This document shows positions 11,336 through 22,569 of a DNA stretch of 64,000 bases, piece by piece. The position numbers were made by a program, and so were the translations under genes. The notes beneath the pieces were generated by a model, which had not been told where the DNA came from, did no database searches, and saw nothing but the letters and a program-made list of their open reading frames with translations. This stretch comes from Epiperipatus broadwayi (Eukaryota > Onychophora > Udeonychophora > Euonychophora > Peripatidae): positions 8,425,349-8,489,348 of the forward strand of contig JAQFVV010006238.1 of assembly GCA_028023455.1 (NCBI GenBank), in the 5' to 3' direction. Each line of letters opens with the position of its first letter. Positions within the stretch are counted from its first letter, which is position 1.

Positions 11336-11650
11336 TATGCATCTGCTAATTGAATGTAAATGCTTAGAAGCAAAAAGAGTACAAATAATGAAGTTGTGAG
11401 AGAATAAATATAAACAAAGTGATTGTACAGAAAATGTGTTCTTGGGCTTTTATGCTGGGTTTGGGAAAAGATAAAGAGGATCTAGATATAAAGGCCACAG
11501 AGTGACAAAGATGATGTTGTGGAAATGGAATGAAGCAGGATAGAAAAGAATATGGAAAAAATAGGATGGGATAGTGGCTGAGAGATTCCTGCCATTGATA
11601 AAAGAGAAGCTATAGTGCATCACATAACACTTTAAAATATCTGGTGAGGC
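11325..11650 (+). pseudogene. 3' end of the long non-LTR element (copy C)
   Basis: Translates across frames as IMHLLIECKCLEAKRVQIMKL, then GFGKR..., then KMMLWKWNEAG. These match in order the C-terminus of the long element at 34.4 kb (HLLIECKCLKTERVHIMKLW, LGLGKDKGDL, TKIMLWKWDRA). The cysteine/histidine knuckle just after the reverse transcriptase survives as H-x4-C. It ends near GCATCACATAACAC, a decayed form of the (ATCAC)n tail. Only the last ~100 codons remain. Confidence 0.65.
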
Positions 11651-11979
11651 ATAGAGAATGGTGATCATGTGAGTTCTACAGTATTGTGTGGATAATATAT
11701 GTACTGCCATTCAATGAGTATCAGTTGTCTAATGATGTCTGTTTTCTTTCTCAAATGAACTTCAGTATATAGTGAAATCAAATCCTTAGTGGAAACTATC
11801 AGATTCAGTGACCTGCCTTGTTTTCCAATTGTCCTTTTTATGCTATTCACCATTTATTTACTTTATTGTTATGTCATTGGGTAGCAATAAAGTTGAATTC
11901 GAACTTAATAATATTATTCTAAGGACAAGTTCATTATCTGAAGATAAGATTCTGTTGAGTTAGTATGAGTTCACAGAAA

Positions 11980-14170
11980 TAATATTGAAAAAAAAATTAA
12001 ACATTTACACCCACATTTAAAACTGCACCCACAAAATAAATTTCATTTGACCATATGCAATATTTGAATCTTAAATTTAATCCAAATTACTTTATGACTA
12101 ATAAGTTATTTTCTAGCTCTCTCCTTTCTTAATCAACTTTAGTGTTAGTATTGTCTATCTAACTTCAACAAACATATGCATTCCATTTGAATACACTTGG
12201 CGAAAATTTTAAAGCGCAATTTATTCTAGCGTTATTAAAGTGTATATGCATAATCAAACATATCTACTTTTTGAAGGCAGATTTACATGTATGCAGACTT
12301 GTAGAAATATTTGACTTATAAAAATAATTATTTTACTTTCAATACAATTTTATTAATGAATTATATTATATATGTTGTATTAGGTATTTAGGTACATATT
12401 GTTTTTAAGGTCAATAGTTATGAGTGATGAGTCGTTTGGTGATGAGGTTTATAAATTAATTTGATCTGAAACTTGTTATGTTTTGGGTGGTTTGTATTTG
12501 GAATAATTTCCAGGTTTCATCATATTTGAAATTAATTTGATGAGGTTTCATCAAATGTGAAGTTCGGATAACAAACCACACACAAACTTCTTTATAAATC
12601 TTGATTTGGTTTGTATATATATTGAAATTAATGGGCTATTTTTAAAATAGAAGCTGTTTTTGTTTGTTATTTATTTTATAATGTTTTATGCGTCTTTCTT
12701 TTAAGTTTTTTGTACTTAATGGTATTATCTATTCAACAATTATTTAAAATTTCTGTTTGTGTGTCTGTGTTTTTTCGATTAATAAAAGAAATTAATTTTA
12801 TTATCCTTGTTAAAACTGCTTAGATATTCAACGAGGTTTAAGAATCTTGCAAAACTAATTTTCATTGTTTCAAACAGTATTTGAATTGTTGTTGGAAAAT
12901 ATATATAAATTCCACAAAGGCAGATGGATTCAATCTCTTTATTTTATCAAGACAAACCTAATTCTGTCAAAATGTATAAAAATTCTTGTCATTCTAGAAA
13001 TACTCTTATAAAATGTATAATTCTTTTCACTCGTTAATATTCTTTTAGCAAGTGTCTCAGGATTTCCTTCCTGCGGTTCAGCCTTAAAGTTGAAGACTGC
13101 CGTTGGCTCTTTTGAGACCGTAATGATTGTTAGTATTAGCACGCACATAGGAAAAGTACGACAATAAAATTTTGAAGGTTATTAAAATAATAACCTTAAA
13201 AAAATAAAGAAAGCAAACCACCCTATTTTGATCTTGTGAAAAGAAGAAAAGTAAATCCCACATAAAAAAAAAACAACAAAACAATTAAATTAATAATACG
13301 TTGTCAGAAAAAGAAAAGTTATTTCGTTAAACTTATTTATTAATCATATATTTATATAAATGTGACTTTTAAATGCTTATGAGAGTGGCTTAAAAAAAAA
13401 AAACTATGAATTTTATTTTCCGCAAGGTGGCCATTTACAATAAATGAAAAAAATTGTTCCGCAGGAAACGTTATTGCCTTAATTTAAATTTATTCAGAGC
13501 TTTTCTTTTTTTAAAATGTTGATACTAGACAATAAACAGCCATTTTAATGAATAGCCCACTGCTGATCAAAAATCCTTCTATTAGCTTCTACTCCGCCAG
13601 CTTGTCTATTGCCAGGTGTCGAGGATTTCAGCCGTTTTCTACCATTAATTTACCTGCTAGCTAAGAATAGCTGGATACCAATTTGCCAACCATTGTTAGC
13701 TGGTTTGTTGGGTCAGTTTGACCCATTTAATTGAGAGAACAATTCTAAGCCATTTGAATTTTTTTTAACTTGATCCAGATTCAAATTCCAAGTCGCAGCA
13801 TGACAATTAAATATGCTATCTCTGCAACACAAGCTTCTTAGCATTATATATAAACCATATATATTCTAAGGACACAGATTAAAATACCATATCCCCTCAA
13901 TTCACTAGAATATGCTGGAATATTCCAGTGAATTGAGAGGATATGGTATTTGAAATTGGTTCATTCAGCATGAGGCCTGAGTAAAAACTGAAAATGCATG
14001 TTTACTTGTTTAAATTAAAATATTGCTGAGTGGTAAAACTATTTCAAATCTTTAGTATTCATTTTTGAGAGATAATTGGGAAATATAACATCCTTTAGGT
14101 TTAATCACCTCCATTATTATTTACTTTATATACAACTCTAGCCTTGTTTAGTTATATTTAAAGGTGGTCC
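11980..14170. other. Non-coding interval; hairpin at 13.9 kb
   Basis: No gene could be supported. Positions 13560-13740 have somewhat higher G+C, with repeated 'tagctgg' and 'gtttg.tgggtcag' elements that could be an old repeat. Frames at 12939-13284 lack motifs. Confidence 0.45.
13882..13950. repeat. Short inverted repeat (hairpin)
   Basis: Two arms of about 30 bp (ACCATATCCCCTCAATTCAC and its complement) are separated by 9 bp, with one or two mismatches. No terminal duplication was identified. Confidence 0.85.
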
Positions 14171-14189
14171 TTCAATGTTATTAGTACAA

Positions 14190-14555
<366 letters not shown>

Positions 14556-14556
<1 letters not shown>

Positions 14557-14650
14557 GTTAAAAAGAGGTTGCTCTGACAACAGTTTGGAAATTGTTGATT
14601 GTTATTGATATTGGGATTGTCTATGTGTTAACTGTTTTTTAATGATATAT
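14556..14650 (-). repeat. 85-bp repeat joined to the microsatellite
   Basis: Inverted copy of the repeat seen at 551-637 and 884-965 (complement of GACAACAGTTTGGAAATTGT and flanks). On its own strand it ends in TTTTTAAC and runs directly into the tetranucleotide array; the 884 copy ends the same way and runs into (TA)n. Confidence 0.7.
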
Positions 14651-14682
14651 ATATATTTTAATGGTCATTGAAAGGGAGCCTT

Positions 14683-14757
14683 TAACGTATCCGCACTACA
14701 AGGGCGCCATCTAGGCATTTGAACCTAGAAAAAATTATATAGTAGGCAGATACGTAA
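14683..14757. repeat. Possible mini inverted-repeat element
   Basis: Ends AACGTATCCGC and GCAGATACGT are near complements around a 50-bp centre. Too short to classify. Confidence 0.3.
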
Positions 14758-14759
14758 AT

Positions 14760-16790
14760 TAAGATTCAAAAAAATTTTTTATATATATTATTCTGACCGT
14801 TTGCCCAATGTCATTAGCTCATAGAGTAGCAGAGATTTTAAACATTTTTTATATGTTTTAATAGATTTAAGATTCTCAAAATATATTAATATTTAAAACA
14901 ATAAAATAAAAGAAGCCACTGCCAGTAATTAACACACAAATAGATTTTATTAACGTACATTTAAAATTGAGGAATAAATTTATTTTTAGATTTTAACATT
15001 AATAATTTTTTTAAAATTTAAATTCAAATTACTATTTAAATAGATCGCTCAGATGGATATTTAAATTATATTTTACTTTAGCATGTCAAGCATAGATAGT
15101 CTACATAGATTTTTTTTTCACTTAAAGACTTATCAAAACATTCATTCAATCTCAGACTAAAAGTTCGTAGCCAACCCAATGTCAGCTTCCAGATATATAT
15201 TTGCAACCAATGTAATATGAAGATGCTAGCATAAAACCATGCTGACAGGAATGTGCATCTGACAGCGTGATATTATTTGAAGGAAATGATCCATGTCCAG
15301 AACAGGAAAGTACTGACTAACGAATCATGTATATAATTTTTTTAAAGAGTGCTATGTATGGGGGAGAGCAGTCTTTCTGCCATCTTATAAATCCCTGTCC
15401 ATAGAGCTAGAAGGGGTCAATGGTGCAGGAAATACATCTGTGACCATTTCAACGATATGACTGCCTTTTTGGGGTCATGCATTCAGTTGGGCACGTTGCT
15501 CTGTATGCTAAACACGCTTCACATTACATTAATATAAACACCCATATATCCCTCCACAAGCATTGCCCTAACTACAAAACAAATAGCCTGAAATTAAAAT
15601 CCCTTAAATTAAACATAAACGAATTTAAACATAGTTATTAATCTTTATCCATGCAGCTATCTACACCCAACTTTAAATTTAATACATTTTAGTTAAAACA
15701 TAATACTCACACAAAAAAAAATGAAATGGAAATGATTGCTTAAACATCTGCATAAAAAAATATATTAACAATTGAATTTGCATTTTTAATTCAGATAAGA
15801 GTTCTTATTTTCAGCTATTAATTCATTGCAATTTTAGAAAAGTTATTAGATAGACACAATAGTTCATACTTTACGGATTTAGCAGATTTAGAAGTCCATC
15901 TTCATGATCACTTTCATAGATTTTGTCCTTCTTTGAAATGAAACTGCAACTTGCCATGCATTTGGTCAGGAACTGTCATCAATAGGCCTCAGCTGGTTGA
16001 CCGGAAAATTAAATCTATTGCAGACTTCCACATCGTGAAAATCTGTAATATAGCTAGTTATAACGATATATTCATAGTCAGCTCTCAGATCCCAATTATA
16101 ATAATTCTTTGGCTTTTATATTTTTCTTAGCCTCTTATCATAAAATCTTGGAATTCAACCGGCAAGACATCACTAATTCTTTCGTGTTTCAGTTATGGTT
16201 CGTGCTGTCATTTTCGTGCTTGCATTGGTCATTTAATTTCTTTGTATTCTCTTATCTGACCATTTAATTTATTTTAAGTGCTTCAAGGGTTAGTTTGCTT
16301 TCGAAAAATCATTTAATTAATAAAACAATCATTTCCATTTTCTAAGGTTGTAGAAATCAACATTATTTCTATTTTTAAAATATCAATCTTTATATTTTTA
16401 CTTTTTTTACAAAAAAAAAAAATATTTTCAAATAATTTTTCTTAAAATAGTTTAAGTTTTCCATCTGCGTGACAATATATATATTAAACAACTTTTACTT
16501 TTTAGTTTTTAAGTTTTTTTCTTTTTAATAAATCAATTTTATTTACGATCTTTTATTTTCATTTTAAAATAATGTGACGGGATATTATATTCTGTTACAA
16601 TATATATATATATATATATATTGCTCACTTGCAGCATTACTGAAAACTTATTGAAGTGGTATGAACATATTTGAAATATGAAATCAAAATATTTAAAATT
16701 TTATCTGCAAAGTTCTTGGGATTGTCATATTGCATTGCCAGTAAGTTGCCATTTTTAAATTTTTTTAAAAAAGAACTTTAAATTTTAATT
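14760..16790. other. Interval without recognised genes
   Basis: Positions 15140-15560 and 15890-16260 are richer in G+C than the surroundings and less repetitive. They might hold non-coding exons or old repeats, but no frame has recognisable motifs. An (AT)n tract lies at about 16600-16621. Confidence 0.4.
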
Positions 16791-16799
16791 AAATTTTCC

Positions 16800-17015
16800 A
16801 TCAAGAGATGGTACTGCGTAAAAATAAAATATCAATATGAAAATGTTTGGTAGATTGCGGTTTATGGATACTAAGAGAATAGCCAAAATAGTATTTAATT
16901 GGGTTATGAGTAAAGGGCAGGCAATAGATGAGAAAGTTGGTACAGTATGCAGAAGATGTGAATAAAAAATTTATGTCAATATACATATACAAAAGGTGGG
17001 ATGATTGTGTTAGAA
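16800..17015 (+). pseudogene. Long non-LTR element copy B, 5' portion
   Basis: Translated on the plus strand this gives MKMFGRL-FMD-KRIAKIVFNW, then VMSKGQ and an RWDDCV segment. It matches copy A at 34.3-37.5 kb (KMFGRLQFMDNKRIAKIVFN, YKRWDDCVKRI) just C-terminal to the reverse transcriptase domain. Coding stops at TGTTAGAA (17008-17015), where a hAT transposon begins, and resumes in register at 20060. An indel changes the frame near 16930. Confidence 0.75.
17008..17015. repeat. hAT target site duplication, left
   Basis: TGTTAGAA here and TGTTAGGA at 20060-20067 match at 7 of 8 positions. Deleting the transposon and one copy restores continuity with the LINE copies elsewhere (GATGATTG followed by TGTTA.GAG). 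Eight-bp duplications are characteristic of hAT transposons. Confidence 0.82.
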
Positions 17016-17423
17016 CACTGGTGGCGAACCTTTTCACATGGGCATGCCAAAAATTTCCAAAAAATATTTATTGAATGATTAGCATGCCATACAGTTATTA
17101 AATCAAAATATAAACAACTTAATTATTGCAGTTTTTTAAAAGTTTATAAAACAAAATAATAATAATAATAATAATTAAACTAAATTTGTAAATAAGCTAA
17201 ATACAATTGAACGATATTTAGAAGGGCACACATTGAAGAAAATGTAATAGACAAAAACTAATAGTAATTAAAACAAAATTTTGGAAATAAATATATAAAA
17301 TCAACATAAATAGATATTATTTAATGAGATTTTTGCTGTTGTACATTGGAAGCGAGCTATTTTATATCTGATTCATATTTTGTTATTTTTAAAAATGTAC
17401 ATGCATAACTACATTCATTTGTT

Positions 17424-17545
17424 ATATATAGAGCTCACAAATAAGCTCTTAACAAGCTTTGAAGAATATCCCCAACCCAAGACTGGTATCTGCTATTGGC
17501 TTCCTCAGTGAGGTTAGGCCATGCGAAATATGACTTGATTTGTTT
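17424..17545 (-). mobile_element. RZ-A-like insertion in the hAT element
   Basis: Contains 'aataagctcttaacaagcttt' and, on the minus strand, AACCTCA-CTGAGGA-AGCCAATAGC-...-ACCAGTC-TTGGG. This is a decayed hammerhead arrangement related to RZ-A. It sits next to the C-terminal coding end of the transposase. Confidence 0.45.
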
Positions 17546-17549
17546 GTAA

Positions 17550-19290
17550 CTAGATTCATTTGTCATTCTATTTCTCAAACTGTCTTTAATTAAATTCATT
17601 TCTGAAAGCAATGATTACATGCATATGTAAAGGGTAAAAATGATAATATAGCAGTCACTAATTTTTTTAAAACCATTAAATGTTTCAGGAATAACATTCC
17701 AGGCAGTCAGTAGTTTCTCTTCAGCATCCTTTATATATATATATCCCATAACTGATCATTTTCCATTGTTTCTAACTCATGCCTCAAGTCAACAAATTTC
17801 TGTTTCCACATAGAACTGAATTGAAAATCGACTGATTGCATTTCCATATCTTTCAAATTAAGCCACTCAAAAACTTCTAACTTGAAACTATCCATTGATG
17901 GTATGTCCAGGTATAAAATAAATTTTTGATATTTCTGAAAATTGTCTGAACTGTGTAAATCTTAAAGAAAATTCAATTATTGATTGAATAACAGCACAAA
18001 AGTCTTGCATTAATTTTACTTGATTTGGTTTCTCATAAGATTCCAAATCAATCAAAATTTTTTTTAGATTTGGAAAGTATTTTAAGATGTAAGAAATAAG
18101 ATCATGGTTGAAAATTTGTAATTTAAATTCAAAAGTTTTGATCCAATCAAACATGATAACAATTGTCCAATAGTTTCACATTTAATTCATTTACATGTGA
18201 ACACATATCAGTAAAAAACATTAATTTTGAAAGCCATTCAACATCCATTAATTCATTATATTTTTCAATGCTTTTCTCAATATGTAAAAACAGTCTAATT
18301 TCTTTCAAAAACTTAATGAATCTTTGAAGAAAATTTCCTCAACTTAACAATGGACATTGTTGTACATAAGTAAACCATAGTACACTGAGTTTATCTCACT
18401 CAATGTGTAGATATAAAATTAATTACCTTAGTCACAATATTGATAACATCATCCAGTGGCTTAAAGCTGGCCTTCATGCATAAAACCTGCTGATATATAA
18501 TGCAATGAAAAACCAAAATTGATGTCCAATATGGTTGGTAAATAAAGCAAGAAAACTATTTTCTTTTCCAGTCATAAACACCATCTGTAGTTACTGATAC
18601 AATTTTGGCAACATCTATGTTGCAAATATTTATTTGTTTTGTTGTTACTAATGAGGTTAAACTAATCAATTCTTTTTTGATATTATTCCCAACACAATAG
18701 CAAATAAAAGTAGCCAAATGAGTTGATCCACTTATGTCTGTACTTTCATCTAGGTAGAGAGAAATTAAACTAAGATTTTATATTTCTTTTTTGTTGGTAA
18801 TTTATGTTGTTAGCAATTTTCAGGATTCTTATTTTAACTATATTTCTAGCCAATGATAAATTTTTTATGCTCTGAATAATTTTTGCTTTGTTTTGAAAGT
18901 CATCAAAAAGAACCGGTGCACATTTCATCCAAGCTTCTTTCATATATTCTCCATCATTAAAAGGTTCTCCATGTTTGGCTTACATTTGAAATAAAAAAAA
19001 CTAGCAGCAGTTATATTTGAATGACTTTTGATACATTTCATTATAAATGTTGATTGAATATTTATATTTTTAAATGCTTGGGCAATATATTCTTTTTGTT
19101 TGTCTTTACTTTTTTTTTTCACCAAGCGATTTATGATTGGCCTTGTAATGTCGTTTTACCAATGATGTTCTCAATACAACTGTTCCAGAATATAAAACAC
19201 ATACTGCCCTGGTACCTTTGTTAATCATTCCATACTCATCACTCCACCAATTTTGAAATTCTCTGCTGCTTGATAATTTTTGTTTTTTAT
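17550..19290 (-). pseudogene. hAT transposase pseudogene (GTF2IRD2/ZBED5-like group)
   Basis: Minus strand, order N to C. A BED-like zinc-finger region reads WWSDEYGMINKG, AVCVLYSGTVV, LVKRHYKANH. Next come SLISLYLDESTDISG and then KIVSVTTDGV, carrying the first catalytic aspartate region, then VFHCIIYQQVLCMK. The helical middle follows with IRLFLHIEKS, LMFFTDMCSHVNELNVK and EWLNLKDMEMQ. The C-terminal dimerisation region reads TYAC...SEMNLIKDSLRNRMT. This is the usual domain order of hAT transposases of the group related to GTF2IRD2 and ZBED5. Stops and frameshifts occur in almost every block, and the frames at 17888-18154 and 18940-19125 are surviving pieces. The gene cannot make a working transposase. 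Confidence 0.82.
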
Positions 19291-19607
19291 TTTAACCAAT
19301 CATATTAATATAACGGTAACAAATTTATTTAAAAGTAAATTTAAATGAGCTTTAATAATTTTATATAAAAGATGATTATCATTTCAGTTTTACAGTAAAA
19401 CTTCAAGCAAAAAAAAGTCACTCAATGGCATTGATTACACATTTTATTCCTTTGTTCATGATTTTGATTACATTAAAAAATGAATGGTGTCAACACGTTC
19501 AGGTAAAAAAAAATTAGAACAGAAAACCATTTGATTAATTTTACTTTAGATTTGAAAAAACTCACTTCAAAGAGTTGCACAATATTTTTTCTGAGTTTAC
19601 TGTCTAG

Positions 19608-19709
19608 TTTTATGTAATAGTACTATTAGCGATTAAGCCAATGCATTTATAATTTATCTTTAAAGCACATGTGCATTGGCTTAATCAGTAATATTACTAT
19701 TACATAAAA
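19608..19709. repeat. Internal hairpin of the hAT element
   Basis: Arms of about 38 bp (TTTTATGTAATAGTACTATT... and complement) with a 25-bp loop. It lies between the transposase start and the right terminus, so it may be subterminal structure or a small nested MITE. Confidence 0.7.
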
Positions 19710-20059
19710 AAACATAGTGCTATATAAAATAATATCTCATTATATATGTCTAGTTTTATTAAAATCACTTGACAGATTTATAGGATATGATACCATAGTA
19801 TACTGATGCCACTTTATTTGACTTAAAATATAATTTATTTCTTCTAATCAGAGTTCAACTGTAAATTGAATTCTAATATAATATTATAATTATTTATTGT
19901 ACCTTTGGTTTACAGTAAATTTTTATTAGTACAGATTTTAGCAACAACAAAAAAATTTAATAATTTAAAATATAGAAAATTATACATAAATAGTTCACAT
20001 GCTAGTAAAGAATTCGACCATGTCATCTCTGGCACATTTGCCATAGGTTGCTATCATTG

Positions 20060-20710
20060 TGTTAGGAGAATTGCTACGTGTTATAGTGGCAAAGAATGGA
20101 ATAGCAGAATAGATGCATTAATAAAAAATAGGGAGTTGGAGAGATGAAGAACTAGTGTGGAAAATAAAAAGAGTTTAAGTATATATAGAAATAAACAGAA
20201 TATTGGGTGTGAGTTAATTTATGGTAATAGAAAGGAAAGTAGTTTACTGTTTAAGGCTCGAACAGGATTTTTAGCAACAAAAGAATATGCACACAAATCA
20301 AAAAATGTGGGTGATTTAGTCTGCAAGTTGTGAAAAGAAGACATGGAAAATATTAGGCATCTGTTAATTGAATGTAAATGCCTGCAAGCAGAAAAAAATA
20401 CAGATAATAAAGTTGTGGAAGAATCAATATAAAAAAGTGATTATACCAAAAAAAATGAGTTCTTGGTTTTTATCCTAGATCTGGGAAAAGATATGGGGGA
20501 TTTAGATATAAAGGCTGTGGAGTTGACAAAGATTATGTTATGGAAATGGGATGGAGCAGGTTGGAGAAGAATATGGAAAAAACTTAGGGTGGGAAATGGA
20601 AAGGGAAAGTAAAGTCACTAATAGCTTTCTCTGGGCATAGTGGCTGAGAGATTCTTGACTCTGAAAATGGAAAAGTCACAGTGCATTGCATCAAATTGCA
20701 ATAAATACTG
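20060..20710 (+). pseudogene. Long non-LTR element copy B, 3' portion
   Basis: Continues the coding stopped at 17015: CYSGKEWNSRIDALIKNREL, NRKESSLLFKARTGFLATKE, then NIRHLLIECKCL, then LDLGKDMGDLDIKAVELTK and MLWKWDGAG. These match copy A in order through the Cys/His knuckle to the end. It ends in GTGCATTGCATCAAATTGCA, a decayed (ATCAC)n-type tail. An in-frame stop follows 'VCKL', and other stops are present. Together with 16800-17015 this is one LINE copy that pre-dates the hAT insertion. Confidence 0.8.
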
Positions 20711-21680
20711 ACATTATTATTTTTACTGGGTACTTCTTTTTTGTGACAAACATCTTTGGTTCATTTTGTTGTTTTTTTTAATGCAATTTAATAAAAATAT
20801 AGAATTATTTCATTTTTTAAAAATTTATAAATTTTCAAAGTTTTTTTTTTTATAAAAACACTTTAATGTGTGTATATGTATATATTCTGTTTAATTTGAA
20901 AATTATAATTCTCAAAGTATAATAAATACATATATCTTTTTTAGAAAGCACATTAAAAAATTAATTATAAATATCTATTTTCAATGACAACCAAAATGTT
21001 TTTTTTTTTCAAGTGAATGTTGAAAAACTGAATCCCTGCTTAAAAGATTAAAAACCATAAATCCTATAATTTGCTGAACAGTTAATTTTCCTCCATGGAC
21101 ATTTCAGAACAGAGACTTAATGTATTTTCTTTCTATCCATTACTAAATGTCTTATAATAATACTTCTTTAACTTTTTTTGATGAAGAAGTATAAATAAAA
21201 GTTAATTTTGTAAAATGTTATTTTTCATATATGTGACTTTCAGTTTGAATAATGATTTTGGCATCATAAAATTATTGCTAAAATTAATTTTGGACATAAC
21301 TAGAAAAATTTAAAAAAAATGTAAAAGATAAATAAATTCATAATTTTTAATTTAAAAATAAAAACCTATTTTTAAAGAAATTATCTAAAATAATATACCC
21401 CCTCCCCCCAAATGAGGAATATTTTTTTCTAAAATCATTATATAATTATAAAAATAAATGTTTTATATTAAAATATTTTTTAAATTATCAAACACAATTG
21501 GGGAAAAAAAAAACATTTTTACAATCACTTCTGTTTACAAATAACACGTAAACAAATTGTGCAATTTGAATTATGCAATTTATTATTTGAAATATAAAGC
21601 TTGGCATTTTGTTGATAACTCCTACCACTTAATAATAAAAACAAAACTAAAATATATAATTGTATTTTTGTATTGGATTA
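20710..21680. other. AT-rich interval, nothing recognised
   Basis: Dominated by oligo-A/T. A CCCCCTCCCCCC tract near 21400 is the only compositional feature. Confidence 0.5.
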
Positions 21681-21684
21681 TTTC

Positions 21685-22205
21685 CATCATCTAATATATG
21701 TATTGAATGTCTTTAGAAAAATTTAACTTTATTTAAATATTCCAAATACATTCAACTGCCAGTAATGGCACATCAAACATGTTAGTATATGCACAATGTT
21801 TTGGGAGGTATTTGTCTTCCCTCTTCTTCAGATGTTTCTGGCCTGACCAATGACAGTACTAGCATGGGATTTTAATCTGGGTCTTTAAATTTTTGAGTTT
21901 TGAATTTTAAGGTAATGCTCTAACCAACTGAGCTATCCTGCATAACAGTCTGTAGTAATTTCATATACTTATCTATAAGGTTCCTCCTGATTTTTCCATT
22001 TTTTCTCAAGAGCTAAGTTGATTAGTTGTTTCCATATATAATGTATAGTCACACTAGGTTGCTTATGGGATTTTTTGCCATTGTCATGTGAGCAGCTTCT
22101 TTAAATTTTCTTCTTTATACCTTTTCTTCTCTATCCAATATTTTTGTATTTTCCAAATTGAACATATGTTCATTGGCACACACATGTTCTGCTACCTTAG
22201 ATACT
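21685..22205 (-). pseudogene. Penelope-like element, 3' part with GIY-YIG-type C-terminus and tRNA-like segment
   Basis: The minus strand reads VAEHVCANEHMFNLENTKIL, DREEKV, then NGKKSHKQPSVTIHYIWKQL. This matches the C-terminal endonuclease tail of Penelope-like retroelements ('AEH....NH.......ILDRE......KIKEA') and the copy at 56.2-56.6 kb. Downstream on the same strand comes a tRNA-like segment (21943 to 21861), then GAAGAAGAGGGAAG and a conserved 3' end. Next to the 5'-truncated end, at 22205-22290, a piece of the 3' end appears in the opposite orientation. The GIY-YIG active-site start is missing here. Confidence 0.65.
21861..21943 (-). other. tRNA-like segment in a Penelope-like 3' region
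   Basis: The minus strand begins GCAGGATAGCTCAGTTGGTT, with a good A box (TAGCTCAGTTGG). The B-box position reads CAGATTAAAATCCC, which is decayed. The same unit is at 56626-56705, in four units at 59.58-59.98 kb and at 63590-63670. Confidence 0.6.
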
Positions 22206-22290
22206 CACATATATTAGATGATGGAAATAGTCCAATATAAAAATACAACTAGAACACCATCATCACAAACCTTCAGGAAAACCTTAAAAT
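22205..22290 (+). repeat. Penelope-like 3' terminal piece, inverted
   Basis: TTAGATGATGGAAATAGTCC plus ACCATCATCACAAACCTTCA. It repeats, in opposite orientation, the end found at about 21685-21720, giving inverted ends to the 600-bp fragment. Penelope-like elements are known for such rearranged terminal repeats. Confidence 0.6.
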
Positions 22291-22439
22291 ATATAATCTT
22301 TACTTATTATTTGGAAGTAATGCAACTATGGTCATAAAGACTATTCAAAGACCATCTGAGTAAGGTTATGAACTGGTAAATTTAATCAAGTACTGATTTA
22401 ATATAACATAGAATTTGTGAGAACAAAATAACAGACTTA

Positions 22440-22551
22440 TCAAGCTTTGGTAGCCAAGAGGTCAGCACAGCTATCTTGCAAACAAGCAGTTGCTTGCAGA
22501 CAGTTGTCATGGGTTTGCTTCCTGGCTGATGCTTTGATATATGGAAAAAAA
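22440..22551 (+). mobile_element. Short tRNA-derived SINE (family S), copy with target duplication
   Basis: The tRNA-like body GGTAGCCAAGAGGTCAGC (A box) through GGGTTTGCTTCC (B box) to GATGCT is followed by an A-rich tail. The direct repeat ATAACAGACTTA flanks it at about 22428-22439 and 22552-22563. That is the target duplication expected of a LINE-mobilised SINE. The body is only about 100 bp with no extra LINE-derived tail visible. Confidence 0.82.
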
Positions 22552-22569
22552 ATAACAGACTTAAAAATT

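Larger units (their letters stand above)
10950..11970 (-). repeat. Probable right LTR, interrupted by RZ-B and a LINE tail
   Basis: Aligns in blocks with 8163-8690 (see the left LTR). The match stops near 11215 and resumes near 11690; the gap holds RZ-B pieces and a LINE 3' end, which therefore inserted later. Confidence 0.4.
17016..20059 (-). mobile_element. hAT transposon inserted in a LINE
   Basis: A 3044-bp element. The left end CACTGGTGGCGAACC and the right end (complement CAATGATAGCAACCTATGGC) are decayed inverted repeats. They fit the 'CAGTGGTGGCGAACCTATGG' type seen in a broad group of hAT elements. It is flanked by the 8-bp duplication and carries one degenerate transposase gene on the minus strand, an RZ-A-like insertion at about 17424-17545 and an internal hairpin at 19608-19709. 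Confidence 0.85.

Noticed and set aside
22440-22551. Genuine tRNA genes at the tRNA-like segments (22.4, 24.6, 60.4 kb and the Penelope-linked units)
   Set aside because: Poor acceptor and anticodon-arm pairing, A-rich tails, and target duplications or linkage to repeats show they are SINEs or element parts.
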